Shown: positions 24,101 to 33,060 of the stretch, piece by piece
Numbering within the stretch: the first letter of the stretch is position 1
How the letters are laid out: every line of letters starts with the position of its first letter
From: Rattus norvegicus
Lineage: Eukaryota; Chordata; Mammalia; Rodentia; Muridae
Assembly (NCBI RefSeq): GCF_036323735.1
Contig: NC_086028.1
Location: 22,285,001 to 22,349,000, forward strand
Direction: 5' to 3'
DNA: 64,000 nucleotides
Notes under the pieces: generated by a model
Databases searched by the model: none
Seen by the model: only the letters and a program-made list of their open reading frames with translations
What the model was told of the DNA's origin: nothing
Translations under genes and position numbers: made by a program

Positions 24101-25019
24101 GCACAGCTTTCATTGTGTCCCATAAGTTTGAGTATGTTGTATCTTCATTTTCATTAAATTCTAAAAAGTTTTTAATTTCTTTCTTTATTTCTTCCTTGAC
24201 CAGGTTATCATTGAGTAGAGCATTGTTCAATTTCCACGTATATGTGGGCATTCTTCCCTTATTGTTATTGAAGACCAGTTTTAGGCCGTGGTGGTCCGAT
24301 AGCACGCATGGGATTATTTCTATCTTTCTGTACCTGTTGAGGCCCGTTTTTTGACCAATTATATGGTCAATTTTGGAGAAAGTACCATGAGGAGCTGAGA
24401 AGAAGGTATATCCTTTTGCTTTAGGATAGAATGTTCTATAAATATCCGTTAAGTCCATTTGGCTCATGACTTCTCTTAGTCTGTCTACATCACTGTTTAA
24501 TTTCTGTTTCCATGATCTGTCCATTGATGAGAGTGGGGTGTTGAAATCTCCCACTATTATTGTGTGAGGTGCAATGTGTGTTTTGAGCTTTAGTAAGGTT
24601 TCTTTTACATATGTAGGTGCCCTTGTATTTGGGGCATAGATATTTAGGATTGAGAGTTCATCTTGGTTGATTTTTCCTTTGATGAATATGAAGTGTCCTT
24701 CCTTATCTTTTTTGATGACTTTTAGTTGGAAATTGATTTTATTTGATATTAGAATGGCTACTCCAGCTTGCTTCTTCTGACCATTTGCTTGGAAAGTTGT
24801 TTTCCAGCCTTTCACTCTGAGGTAGTGTCTGTCTTTGTCTCTGAGGTGTGTTTCCTGTAGGCAGCAGAATGCAGGGTCCTCGTTGCGTATCCAGTTTGTT
24901 AATCTATGTCTTTTTATTGGGGAGTTGAGGCCATTGATATTGAGAGATATTAAGGAATAGTGATTATTGCTTCCCGTTATATTCATATTTGATGTGAGGT
25001 TATGTTTGTGTGCTTTCAT
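21159..25019 (-). CDS. ORF2: LINE-1 ORF2 protein (endonuclease / reverse transcriptase)
   Basis: This encodes the 1286-aa catalytic protein of L1, which nicks chromosomal DNA and copies L1 RNA into the nick. The AP-like endonuclease covers roughly residues 15-250. Residues equivalent to the known active site are present: N27, E56, Y128, D158 and N160 (GDFN), D218, D242 and H243 (SDHH). The reverse transcriptase lies at about 500-780, with D612 in LDAEKAFDK and the FADD box at 712-715. The C-terminal Cys/His motif is complete: C1142, C1146, H1154 and C1159. There are no stops or frameshifts. The start at 25019 gives about 13 residues before the point matching the human start, so a later Met (residue 12) could be used. 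ORF2 starts 25 bp after the ORF1 stop. In the family it is translated at low level by reinitiation-like coupling. Confidence 0.97.
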   Translation of the reverse strand: MKAHKHNLTSNMNITGSNNHYSLISLNINGLNSPIKRHRLTNWIRNEDPAFCCLQETHLRDKDRHYLRVKGWKTTFQANGQKKQAGVAILISNKINFQLKVIKKDKEGHFIFIKGKINQDELSILNIYAPNTRAPTYVKETLLKLKTHIAPHTIIVGDFNTPLSSMDRSWKQKLNSDVDRLREVMSQMDLTDIYRTFYPKAKGYTFFSAPHGTFSKIDHIIGQKTGLNRYRKIEIIPCVLSDHHGLKLVFNNNKGRMPTYTWKLNNALLNDNLVKEEIKKEIKNFLEFNENEDTTYSNLWDTMKAVLRGKLIALSACRKKQERAYVSSLTAHLKALEQKEANTPRRSRRQEIIKLRAEINQVETKRTIERINRTKSWFFEKINKIDKPLARLTRGHRECVQINKIRNEKGDITTDLEEIQKIIRSYYKNLYSTKLENLQEMDNFLDRYQVSKLNQEQINQLNNPITHKEIEAVIKGLPTKKSLGPDGFSAEFYQTFIEDLIPILSKLFHKIETDGALPNSFYEATITLIPKPHKDTTKKENFRPISLMNIDAKILNKILANRIQEHIKTIIHHDQVGFIPGMQGWFNIRKTINVIHYINKLKEQNHMIISLDAEKAFDKIQHPFMIKVLERIGIQGPYLNIVKAIYSKPVANIKLNGEKLEAIPLKSGTRQGCPLSPYLFNIVLEVLARAIRQQKEIKGIQIGKEEVKISLFADDMIVYLSDPKSSTRELLKLINNFSKVAGYKINSNKSVAFLYTKEKQAEKEIRETTPFIIDPNNIKYLGVTLTKQVKDLYNKNFKTLRKEIEEDLRRWKDLPCSWIGRINMVKMAILPKAIYRFNAIPIKIPIQFFKELDRTICKFIWNNKKPRIAKAILNNKRTSGGITIPELKQYYRAIVIKTSWYWYRDRQMDQWNRIEDPEMNPHTYGHLIFDKGAKTIQWKKDSIFSKWCWFNWRATCRRMQIDPSLSPCTKLKSKWIKDLHIKPDTLKLIEEKLGKHLEHMGTGKNFLNKTPMAYALRSRIDKWDLIKLQSFCKAKDTVVRTKRQPTDWEKIFTNPTTDRGLISKIYKELKKLDRRETNNPIKKWGSELNKEFTAEECRMAEKHLKKCSTSLVIREMQIKTTLRFHLTPVRLAKIKNSGDSRCWQGCGERGTLLHCWWDCRLVKPFWKSVWRFLRKLDIELPDDPAIPLLGIYPKDASTYKRDTCSTMFIAALFIIARSWKEPRCPSTEEWIQKMWYIYTMEYYSAIKNNEFMKFVGKWLELENIILSELTQSQKDIHGMHSLISGY

Positions 25020-25044
25020 TCTCTTTGTTTTGTTGCCAAGACGA

Positions 25045-26118
25045 TTAGTTTCTTGCTTCTTCTAGGGTATAGCTTGCCTCCTTATGTTGGGCTTTATCAT
25101 TTATTATCCTTTGTAATGCTGGATTTGTAGAAAGATATTGTGTAAATTTGGTTTTGTCATGGAATATCTTGGTTTCTCCATCAATGTTAATTGAGAGTTT
25201 TGCTGGATACAGTAATCTGGGCTGGCATTTGTGTTCTCTTAGGGTCTGTATAACATCAGTCCAGGATCTTCTGGCCTTCATAGTTTCTGGCGAGAAGTCT
25301 GGTGTGATTCTGATAGGTCTCCCTTTATATGTTACTTGACCTTTTTCCCTTACTGCTTTTAATATTCTTTCTTTATTTTGTGCGTTTGGTGTTTTGACAA
25401 TTATGTGACGGGAGGTGTTTCTTTTCTGGTCCAATCTATTTGGAGTTCTGTAGGCTTCCTGTATGTCTATGGGTATCTCTTTTTTTAGGTTAGGGAAGTT
25501 TTCTTCTATGATTTTGTTGAAGATATTTACTGGTCCTTTGAGCTGGGAGTCTTCACTCTCTTCTATACCTATTATCCTTAGGTTTGATCTTCTCATTGAG
25601 TCCTGGATTTCCTGTATGTTTTGGACCAGTAGCTTTTTCCGCTTTACATTATCTTTGACAGTTGAGTCAATGATTTCTATGGAATCTTCTGCTCCTGAGA
25701 TTCTCTCTTCCATCTCTTGTATTCTGTTGGTGAAGCTTGTATCTACAGCTCCTTGTCTCTTCTTTTGGTTTTCTATATCCAGGGTTGTTTCCATGTGTTC
25801 TTTCTTGATTGCTTCTATTTCCATTTTTAATTCCTTCAACTGTTTGATTGTGTTTTCCTGGAATTCTTTCAGGGATTTTTGCGATTCCTCTCTGTAGGCT
25901 TTTACTTGTTTATTAATGTTTTCCTGTGCTTCCCTAAGTGTGTTCAGGTCTTTCCTGAAGTCCTCCAGCATCATGATCAAATATGATTTTGAAACTAGAT
26001 CTTGCTTTTCTGGTGTGTTTGGATATTCCATGTTTGTTTTGGTGGGAGAATTGGGCTCCGATGATGGCATGTAGTCTTGGTTTCTGTTGCTTGGGTTCCT
26101 GCGCTTGCCTCTCGCCAT
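25045..26118 (-). CDS. ORF1: LINE-1 ORF1 protein (RNA-binding chaperone)
   Basis: This 357-aa protein is the structural partner of ORF2p. It trimerises, coats L1 RNA in cis and acts as a nucleic-acid chaperone in cytoplasmic L1 particles. A basic, polar N-terminus (MARGKRRNPSNRN) is followed by a heptad-rich, Glu/Lys-rich coiled coil at about residues 45-170. The RRM-like core begins near NLRIIGIEE (179-187) and includes SRHIIVKTP (236-244). The C-terminal domain includes RPIRITPDFSPETMKARR (267-284). The length is normal for a rodent ORF1p and the frame is open throughout. It is the first ORF of the bicistronic L1 RNA, downstream of the 5' UTR. The coiled coil is the usual site of length variation between L1 subfamilies, so it would be the region to compare for dating. 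Confidence 0.96.
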   Translation of the reverse strand: MARGKRRNPSNRNQDYMPSSEPNSPTKTNMEYPNTPEKQDLVSKSYLIMMLEDFRKDLNTLREAQENINKQVKAYREESQKSLKEFQENTIKQLKELKMEIEAIKKEHMETTLDIENQKKRQGAVDTSFTNRIQEMEERISGAEDSIEIIDSTVKDNVKRKKLLVQNIQEIQDSMRRSNLRIIGIEESEDSQLKGPVNIFNKIIEENFPNLKKEIPIDIQEAYRTPNRLDQKRNTSRHIIVKTPNAQNKERILKAVREKGQVTYKGRPIRITPDFSPETMKARRSWTDVIQTLREHKCQPRLLYPAKLSINIDGETKIFHDKTKFTQYLSTNPALQRIINDKAQHKEASYTLEEARN

Positions 26119-26818
26119 CAGATTATCTCTAGTGTTACTTTGTTCTGCTATTTCTGACAGTGGCTAGACTGTCCTATAAGCCTGTGTGTCAGGAGTGCTG
26201 TAGACCTGTTTTCCTCTCTTTCAGTCAGTTATGGGGACAGAGTGTTCTGCTTTCGGGCGTGTAGTTTTTCCTCTCTACAGGTCTTCAGCTGTTCCTGTGG
26301 GCCTGTGTCTTGAGTCCACCAGGCAGCTTTCTTGCAGCAGAAAATTTGGTCTTACCTGTGGTCCCGAGGCTCAGGTTTGCTCGTGGGGTGCTGTCCAGGG
26401 GCTCTCTGCAGCGGCAGCAACCAGGAAGACCTGTGCCGCCCCTTCCGGGAGCTTCAGTGCACCAGGGTTCCAGATGGTCTTTGGCTTTTTCCTCTGGCGT
26501 CCGAGATGTGTGTGCAGGGAGCAGTCTCTTCTGGTTTCCCAGGCCTGTCTGCCTCTCTGAAGGTTTAGCTCTCCCTCCCACGGGATTTGGGTGCAGAGAA
26601 CTGTTTATCCGGTCTGTTTCCTTCAGGGTCCGGCGGTGTCTGTGGCAGGGGTCCTGCCGCTCCTGGGCCCTCCCCCACGGGAGCCCAGAGGCCTTATACA
26701 GTTTCCTCTTGGGCCAGGGATGTGGGCAGGGGTGAGCAGTGTTGGTGGTCTCTTCCGCTCTGCAGCCTCAGGAGTGCCCACCTGACCAGGCGGTTGGGTC
26801 TCTCTCTCACCGGGTCTC
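26119..26818 (-). promoter_or_regulatory. L1 5' UTR / internal promoter region
   Basis: The 700 bp upstream of ORF1 are much more GC- and CpG-rich than the surrounding DNA, notably 26360-26760. L1 elements carry an internal RNA polymerase II promoter in the 5' UTR, and the position here fits that role. The 5' boundary is set by the target-site duplication at 26819. A 98-codon sense ORF (26285-26581) and several antisense ORFs cross this region. None resembles a known protein to me, and open frames are expected in GC-rich sequence. I see no obvious tandem monomers like those of mouse A or Tf L1 elements. CpG methylation is the likely control of expression, by family precedent. Confidence 0.85.
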
Positions 26819-26832
26819 TCTTCTGCTTTTTC
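26819..26832. repeat. Target-site duplication of the full-length L1 (5' side copy)
   Basis: TCTTCTGCTTTTTC is identical to 20415-20428 and marks the 5' boundary of the L1. The flank beyond it begins AACAAGTG, so the minus strand reads CTTGTT/GAAAAAG at the nick. Confidence 0.9.
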
Positions 26833-26888
26833 AACAAGTGTTCTCATACATATATATGCATCCTCTGCAATTTTTCCCTCGGGTACTT

Positions 26889-27206
26889 AATTTCTTTTCT
26901 TTTCCTCTATCCTTCCCTCCATCCTTCCTCCCTTTTTCATTTTCTTTCTTTCCTTTCTTTCTTTAATTCTGTCTTTCTTTCTTTTCCTTTCTTTTCTTTC
27001 TTTCTTCTCTCTCTTTCTTTCTTTCTTCTTTCTTTTCTTCTCCTTTCCTTTCCTTCTTCTTTCTTCTCTTTTTCTTTCCTTTCTTTCTTCTTTCTTTTCT
27101 TTTCCTTTTCTTTCCTTCTTCCTTCTTTCTTTCCTTCTTTTTTCTTTCTTTTCTTTTCCTTTCCTTTCTTTCTTCTTTGTTTCTTTCTTTCTTCTTTGTT
27201 TCTTTG

Positions 27207-27256
<50 letters not shown>

Positions 27257-27258
27257 TC
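26889..27258. repeat. Long polypyrimidine tract, ending in (CTTT)n
   Basis: About 370 bp are almost pure C and T on the plus strand, degenerate at first and nearly perfect (CTTT)n over about the last 50 bp. It lies outside the L1 duplication at 26819-26832, so it is host sequence and not part of the L1 5' UTR. Overlapping frames rich in Phe/Ser or Lys/Glu/Arg are translation artefacts of the repeat. Long homopurine-homopyrimidine tracts can form triplex DNA and mutate quickly. Confidence 0.95.
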
Positions 27259-29149
27259 AATAAGAGTACAAATACCTCCAGTGGAATTACTAAACTTTGG
27301 ATCTGAAACAATTGAAATAATACTAACAAAAAGTAATGACTGTGACAAAACATTGGCAATGGCAGTAGCAGGAGCACTGTGTGCAGACATTGATTTCCAG
27401 GCGTGTTCTGTAGAAGTGGTCCAATGCTTGGCATTCTTGGGAGATTATCTTACAACCTTGCAAGTGTGACGAAGATTGAAATTTAGCAGATGTGAACCAA
27501 CTACAGAGAAAGAGGTCACATTTCCAAGATCCAATGACTTCGGAAGAAGGCACACATCAAATAGAATTAGAACTTCATCTTCTCCTTAAGTCCACAATGG
27601 CTTCCCCGTCTAGTACAGAGCAACAAGAACAGCACTGAAAGCCAAAGAAACTCATTTCAGAAAGTCTGTAGGCATTTGAGTTCATCACCATCAAATTCAA
27701 GGGCTTTCTTTAGCTTCCAAGTCAAACAAGAGCCATCTCTTTAGCCTGTGTTGCAGAACGTGTGTGCTTGTGGTTACTAAGACCCACATACATGTTTAAT
27801 TGACGGCTGCCTAGGAGAATTGTTCACTTAACAATCCAACCTACATGTGTGCCTGGCTATGGTGAAGCTGGTAGAGTGAAAACAGGCAGAAGAATGAAAG
27901 CAATCCCTGGACCCCTAGGCAGCAGGAGAGAGGACAGGAAGTACTTGCCTTAAAGACTCCTTGGAACTGCATGGTATGCAAAGCTGCTGGGTTTTGCCCA
28001 TTCCCTATTGCTCAAGGAAAGGAGATTTCATTTCTAATTATGGGTGAGCTATTTTTGTCATATTCCCCTCCAGGGTCACTGCCTCCTATCCTGCATTTAT
28101 TAATTTGGGAAACATTTTGGAAAATAGTGGAGATTAAGACTGATGGGTGCTATTTTAAACTATACTCCAAAGAGAGGCTGAAATAAGCAAGTCAGGACAT
28201 CCTTTGGTATGTTGACAGGCAGTGAATTGTAACAAAATGGGAATTAAGCTCCAGGCCAAAATTACGTCTTATAAAGCATCCCGGCTTTATAACCATTTCT
28301 GTGGCTGTGAAACCTGGTTCTGTTTGCACAAGGCTATTTAGTTTCCAGAAGAATTCTATCTGAATGCCTCTAAATTACAATGCCAGTCAGTGAAGGGCTG
28401 AAACAGCTTGTTTTATTTTTATAAAAGCAGCTGGATTTGTCTTTTCCTTTTCCTGTTCTTCACTTTCTACCCAAGCCACAGGAGGCATGACTTTTCCCTT
28501 GGCTACACCATTCTGCAAGATCAAGTAACTCTATAAAACAGCACTTGTACCATGTCAGTCACTCTTAAGAGTCTACATTGTCTCTATGCTATCCATTAAG
28601 CCAACAACACACCATTCAAAATAACATTCAACGGGCCCTACCCTCTATGTTCAACTTGGCTGTGAGTCTTCCCACTACTGCTGATTCCAGATCCCTTCCT
28701 GCCCCTTGATACCAAGATGTACAGAATTACCTAATCCCATTCTACATTCTGCCCCATCTATAATCTGTGTTTTTCCTAATGTCTGCTACAAATAACATCT
28801 CTGTAATGAACATCTTCCAAACAACTTTCTCTATTATTATTAACTACTTATTAATCCAATACTAGCATCCAGCATAATACAGAAAACAAACATCTAACAT
28901 CCTTATTTTATTGCCTTATAATTGTGCCTATTTTTCCTATGTAAATACTTTAACACCTCAGTTCAAATCACAAGGTCTCAAAAGGAAGGTGAAACGTTGG
29001 AATCTCAAATGAATACAAACCTCTCAACACAGCATCATTTAAATAGTAAATGTGTAATAATCAAGGCATACTGAGTAAATAAAGACCCTTCATAATAGAA
29101 TAAAGAGTCCTGGACGATGTATGTGCATATTGCAAAGTAAGGTCTTGAT
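27259..29149. other. Intergenic, no gene recognised
   Basis: Just after the polypyrimidine tract a plus-strand frame reads into PPVELLNFGSETIEII and on for about 65 residues to 27469. It has no start of its own outside the repeat and no match I recognise. The rest is unassigned. Confidence 0.5.
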
Positions 29150-29300
29150 TTTTGCTCTTATAAGTTCCATGGTCATTAGACAAATGACTCAACCTTTCTG
29201 AGACCCAGATAACAATTTTATAAACTCAGAGCAATAACAGAACCTTCCCTGATGCTTTTTAAGGCATCCCAGGAATAGTAAAATCTTATCTAAAATATTT
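29150..29300 (+). mobile_element. MIR SINE fragment
   Basis: 'GGTCATTAGACAAATGACTC' (29171), 'AACCTTTCTGAGACCCAGAT' (29191) and 'CAATAACAGAACCTTCCCTG' follow the MIR core and 3' region. Confidence 0.65.
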
Positions 29301-29334
29301 CTCTTTTGAAATATGACATTCTTCTACTGATCTG

Positions 29335-29337
<3 letters not shown>

Positions 29338-29393
<56 letters not shown>
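29338..29393. repeat. (CA)n microsatellite
   Basis: A near-perfect CA run of about 56 bp. Confidence 0.97.
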
Positions 29394-29394
<1 letters not shown>

Positions 29395-29485
29395 AAGCAA
29401 CAGAGTTTCATTGCTTTACTAAAAAGTGGTTTCTTTACTTGGTTGAGTTAGGAAGAATAAAGATGACTTAAAAAATTATAAAAAG

Positions 29486-30130
29486 CAAAACTCTGAACCA
29501 TAATTGTTCCTGTTTGAAAGAACTTCAGGGATAGAAATGGAGAAGAATCTGAGGAAAAGAAGGTCCAGGGACAGGCCCAAAAGGGGAACTAGCTTAAGAG
29601 GGCTGGTGGGGGAGAGGTCTGACACCATTACTGAGGCTATGGATTGCACACAAAAAAGTGCCTATCCTGCCCTCTGAAAGACCCAACAAGCAGCTGAAAG
29701 AGTCAGATGCAGATATTTGCACCCAGTCAATGGACAGAAGCTGCTCATCCCTGTGGTTGAATTAAAAAGCTGGAGGAAGCTGAGGAGGAGGGCTACCCTG
29801 TAGGAAGACAAGCAGTCTCAGTTAACTTGGACCCCTGAGATCTCTCAGTCACTGGATCACCAACCTGGCAGCATACACTAGCTAAGATGAGGCCTCCAAC
29901 ACATACAGCAGAGGACTCCCGGGTCTGGGTTCAGTCAGAGAAGATGCACCTAACTCTCAAGAGACGGGAGGCCCCAGGGAGTTTAGAGGTTTGGATGGGT
30001 GGGTGGAGTAGGAACATCCTAGTGGAGATGGGGTAGGGGGTGGAGATGGTATGGATGTGGAACAGTTGGAGGGTGGACTTGGAGGGGAATAAAATCTTGA
30101 GTGTAAAAATAAAAAAATAAAAATAAATAA
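29486..30130 (+). mobile_element. L1 (Lx-lineage) 3' end, colinear copy
   Basis: A truncated L1 3' UTR in normal order, from the AATTGTTCCTGTTTGAAAG region through a G-rich tract (29995-30085) to AATAAA-rich tail sequence at 30089-30130. It aligns in two blocks with 16600-17079 (same strand) and 16257-16600 (opposite strand), and so shows what the inverted copy looked like before rearrangement. It also holds the empty site for the ID element at 16751. Confidence 0.8.
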
Positions 30131-30589
30131 ATTTTCCAAAAGCAAGTTACAATATGAACAAGAAGGCTTATTCACAATGACCCACACTTACTGTTTTTAT
30201 AATATCTAAAACTGGAAATAAACTAACCATCTGTTAGCAGACTAATCAGTAAGCAAAACTCTGTTGTTTTATCCTATGTGATGTGATCTAGGGTTTCATA
30301 AAAATAAAAAATGAAAAGAAGAACAAATAATGAGCTAAGCAGAGTGAATCGCAAAAGTAGCACAGTGAGTGGAAGAAGCCAGTGTTTGCGAAGCTCAACT
30401 GGACTGATGTCCAAGTAATGATCCCAGAATAACATGATCATCCACTGCAACAGTTGTTATGGTGATCAATTGGACATGTATACTTGTAACAGTTCACACG
30501 TTATGCGTAACATATATTGCATGGTATAATTCTATTGCATCTATGTCATTTTTGTTTTACTTTAAAGAGCTAATTTTAAAAATCATAGC
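30131..30589. other. Intergenic, no gene recognised
   Basis: AT-rich unassigned sequence between two repeats. Confidence 0.55.
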
Positions 30590-30795
30590 CGAGATGGAGA
30601 GATGCTCAGTGGTTAAGAGTACTTCCTGCTCTTGTACAGGACCAATGTTTGGTTCTTATCACTCACATCAGGCAGTTTATAAATCACCTGCAATTTCATC
30701 TCAGTGGAATCGGATACCCTCTTGCTGACTCTGTGGGTTCCTGCATTCACATATAAACACACATGTACACATACTTTAAAAAAATAAAAAATAAG
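30590..30795 (+). mobile_element. B2/B3-type SINE
   Basis: 'GAGATGGAGAGATGCTCAGT' (30592), 'GGTTAAGAGTACTTCCTGCT' (30612), 'AATCGGATACCCTCTTGCTG' (30707) and an A-rich tail (30775-30793) follow the B2/B3 order. Confidence 0.85.
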
Positions 30796-31129
30796 TCATT
30801 TATGTATTATGTATTATATATAATTTTTGGCAAATATAAAATAGTATAGCTCTAGGAGGATTTATCAAACAACTTCAGTGTTTGTCCCTTCTGTGTTGAC
30901 TTCTTTCTCTTCTCTCCAGTTGGAACATCATCTGTGTTAATCTGCTTTCCAATTAATATTATCTACTATTACTCTCCAAAGCCACCTATAGTTTTTTTGT
31001 GGTTATTCCATGTGTGTTTATATAAATTCAAGAAAATATATGTTTAAGAAAAAGGAAGTTAAGACACATGGTTTGACAATGCTCCCCACAATAAAACAAA
31101 GACTATCAAAAGTTCTAGTACTGGACCTA

Positions 31130-32111
31130 AGGAATCTCCTTTGGAAAGGTTTATCAGGATAGTCCAAGTAGCTCCATCAAAAAATATCAATGTAGCCTTT
31201 AGGTGCCTCTCACAGGTTGAGGGTGGGCCTATTGCTGAAGAGGCCACATACTTAGAATACAAAACTTGGTTGATTTGTGCTAGACCTGACTTAAAAGTCT
31301 CTCTCCTGAATCTATCTCTCATGGTCCCAGAAAATACTGCACAAGCTGCCAAGTAAGCCAAACAGCCCTATCTAGACTCAACGCCTACAAACCACAACAA
31401 TTACCAGCATGACAATATATCCATAAAGGTACAAGTCCTTACTGGAGGCAGTCAACAGTTGTCTAACCAGACCTTACGATCCACTGAACAGGAGGAAAAC
31501 CATACCTGGTACTGGAAATATTGCTGACTTCCTAGAGCTAGTGAGGTCAGGGCCCTTAGGGTATAAAAACCTATTACTACCATTTTGCTAGACTGGAATG
31601 TCTTAGGACATTCTTAATCTCATCTTATACTCACAGGTAAGCGTAGCTACCAACCCTCATCAAAGGTTCTTCTTACTGCAAACCGAGACCATCCCAGAAA
31701 ACCACAACTTAAGACAATGCAGAGATCAATGGATCATGGCAAGCCCAAGTCCAAAAACCACATCCACATCATAACGTCTCCATCTATACAGCTCAAGGAC
31801 CTTTATAGGAAGGGGGATAAAATATTGTGTAAACTATAATACCAGGAAGTTTACTAGGAGACAGTCTTACCTAGAAATGGCTACATAAACCAGACTGGAA
31901 CAATAGTAACTTCTGTGGACCTGTTAATGTGGAAGGAGGGAAATTTCACAGGGTATCCCAGACAACGAATTGTAAGCAACTAATGACTGCTGGGACTAGA
32001 ATTAAACTCTCCTACAGATGAGCTCCTTTACTGGTTGTCCATTGCAGAATGGTCAGCTTTGAAATCACATACCCACACAGGACAAAAATGGATTCAGTAG
32101 GTTGCATATAA

Positions 32112-32151
<40 letters not shown>

Positions 32152-32270
32152 ATATGTTATGTTATAACCAGGAACAAAAGATATCAACTTGGGTTGGAGG
32201 GATGCATAAGAAGGTTTTGAAGAAGAGTAGCTGGGAAAGACCACAGGGAGAAAAGGGGAAGGAGAAAGTG
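31130..32270 (+). mobile_element. Probable L1 (Lx-lineage) 3' region
   Basis: The layout resembles another murid L1 3' UTR type: a long non-coding stretch with 'GGTACAAGTCCTTACTGGAGGC' features near 31430, a 'GAATGGTCAGCTTTGAAATC' part near 32050, a TG repeat, then a purine-rich 'GGGTTGGAGGGATGCATAAG' end with gene-like A/G composition. It is diverged, and I assign the family from memory only. The two ORFs of 71 and 100 aa at 31059-31361 lie in it and look like chance frames. Confidence 0.5.
32115..32149. repeat. (TG)n microsatellite
   Basis: A TG run within the probable L1 3' region. Confidence 0.95.
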
Positions 32271-32589
32271 ATGTAATGCTATTTCAGTTTATATTTAAAT
32301 TAATATTAATATTTCAGTCAATATTTAAAATTAGCATAGAGCCTCATGAATTTTAGGTATCTGCTTAATGGAAGAATGGGGAAGAGAGCAGAGTAAATTT
32401 CCTTTTGGGTGATCATGGTGGACTTCGACCTACAAGGCTGCTGGGAGGTGGGAAAGCTCGTAAAGCCAGGTAAAATCTGTTGATGGGGCTTTGAGATCAG
32501 ATGCAAATGCCTGGTTTACAGGTGTTACTATCTTCTGACTGATTAATTAATAACCCCATTTTTCAGAATTAGGAGTAAAATGTATCTTG

Positions 32590-33060
32590 AAAGAGGGAAT
32601 GATTAGTAACCCCTGCAAAGCGCTGGCATGTATTTTAGAACAGATTTCAGCAGCTCGAAAGTGACCCGCCCCCACACTGTACAATCTCCATCTCTACACT
32701 CTCAAAAATCAGCACAAGCTGACAACTGTACAGCTTCGGCACTCTCCAATTATCCCCTTTCAGAGCCAGAACACACAAACACTTTCTTGCATTTAATTAA
32801 GTATTGCATTTCCCGATTATCTTTGATTAATGAAGAGCGATACCGCGTATAGCTAGAATTATGTGATTATTTCACAATTGATCTTTAATTATTCCATCTG
32901 ATAATAATTTCACTAATTTTTCATAATGTTCTCATCCAGCTTCCTATAAGTGAGCTATAACAATTAATAATTTTCATTAATTTTCCTTAAAAACTGATTT
33001 GAAGTTTTAGATGGAACCCTTAACCTTCAAAAACTGTTTTTAAATTTTTAATTAAGTGGT
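32590..33060. promoter_or_regulatory. Candidate conserved non-coding element rich in TAAT-type motifs
   Basis: A repeat-free stretch with many TAATTA- or ATTAAT-like homeodomain-type sites: about 32790-32800, 32826, 32887, 32914, 32966 and 32978. It keeps several CpGs (32650-32670 and 32838-32848) in otherwise AT-rich DNA, the texture often seen in conserved developmental enhancers. No conservation data are available here, so this is inference only. Confidence 0.25.

Larger units (their letters stand above)
20429..26818 (-). mobile_element. Full-length, apparently intact rat-type LINE-1 retrotransposon
   Basis: A complete L1 lies on the minus strand. In sense order it has a GC-rich 5' UTR of about 700 bp, ORF1 (357 aa), a 25-bp spacer, ORF2 (1286 aa), a 3' UTR of about 700 bp with a G-rich polypurine tract, an AATAAA signal and an A-tail. 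It is bounded by a perfect 14-bp duplication (20415-20428 and 26819-26832). Both ORFs are uninterrupted and keep the family's catalytic residues, so the element is young and may be competent for retrotransposition. The sequence shows the structure; competence is inference. L1 inserts by target-primed reverse transcription. The sense-strand junction reads TT followed by GAAAAA, close to the TT/AAAA endonuclease preference. Several other L1 copies in the window are truncated or scrambled, so this one stands out. Confidence 0.97.

Noticed and set aside
23785..24354. 189-aa plus-strand frame
   Set aside because: It is antisense to L1 ORF2.
26587..27306. 239-aa plus-strand frame
   Set aside because: It joins antisense L1 5' UTR to the polypyrimidine tract across the L1 boundary; most of it is Phe/Ser/Leu from the repeat.
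26887..27434. 165-167 aa Lys/Glu-rich minus-strand frames
   Set aside because: They are translations of the (CTTT)n tract.
27260..27469. Protein-like stretch after the polypyrimidine tract, considered as a processed pseudogene
   Set aside because: No family was recognised, there is no independent start, and it is only about 65 codons. A database search would be needed.
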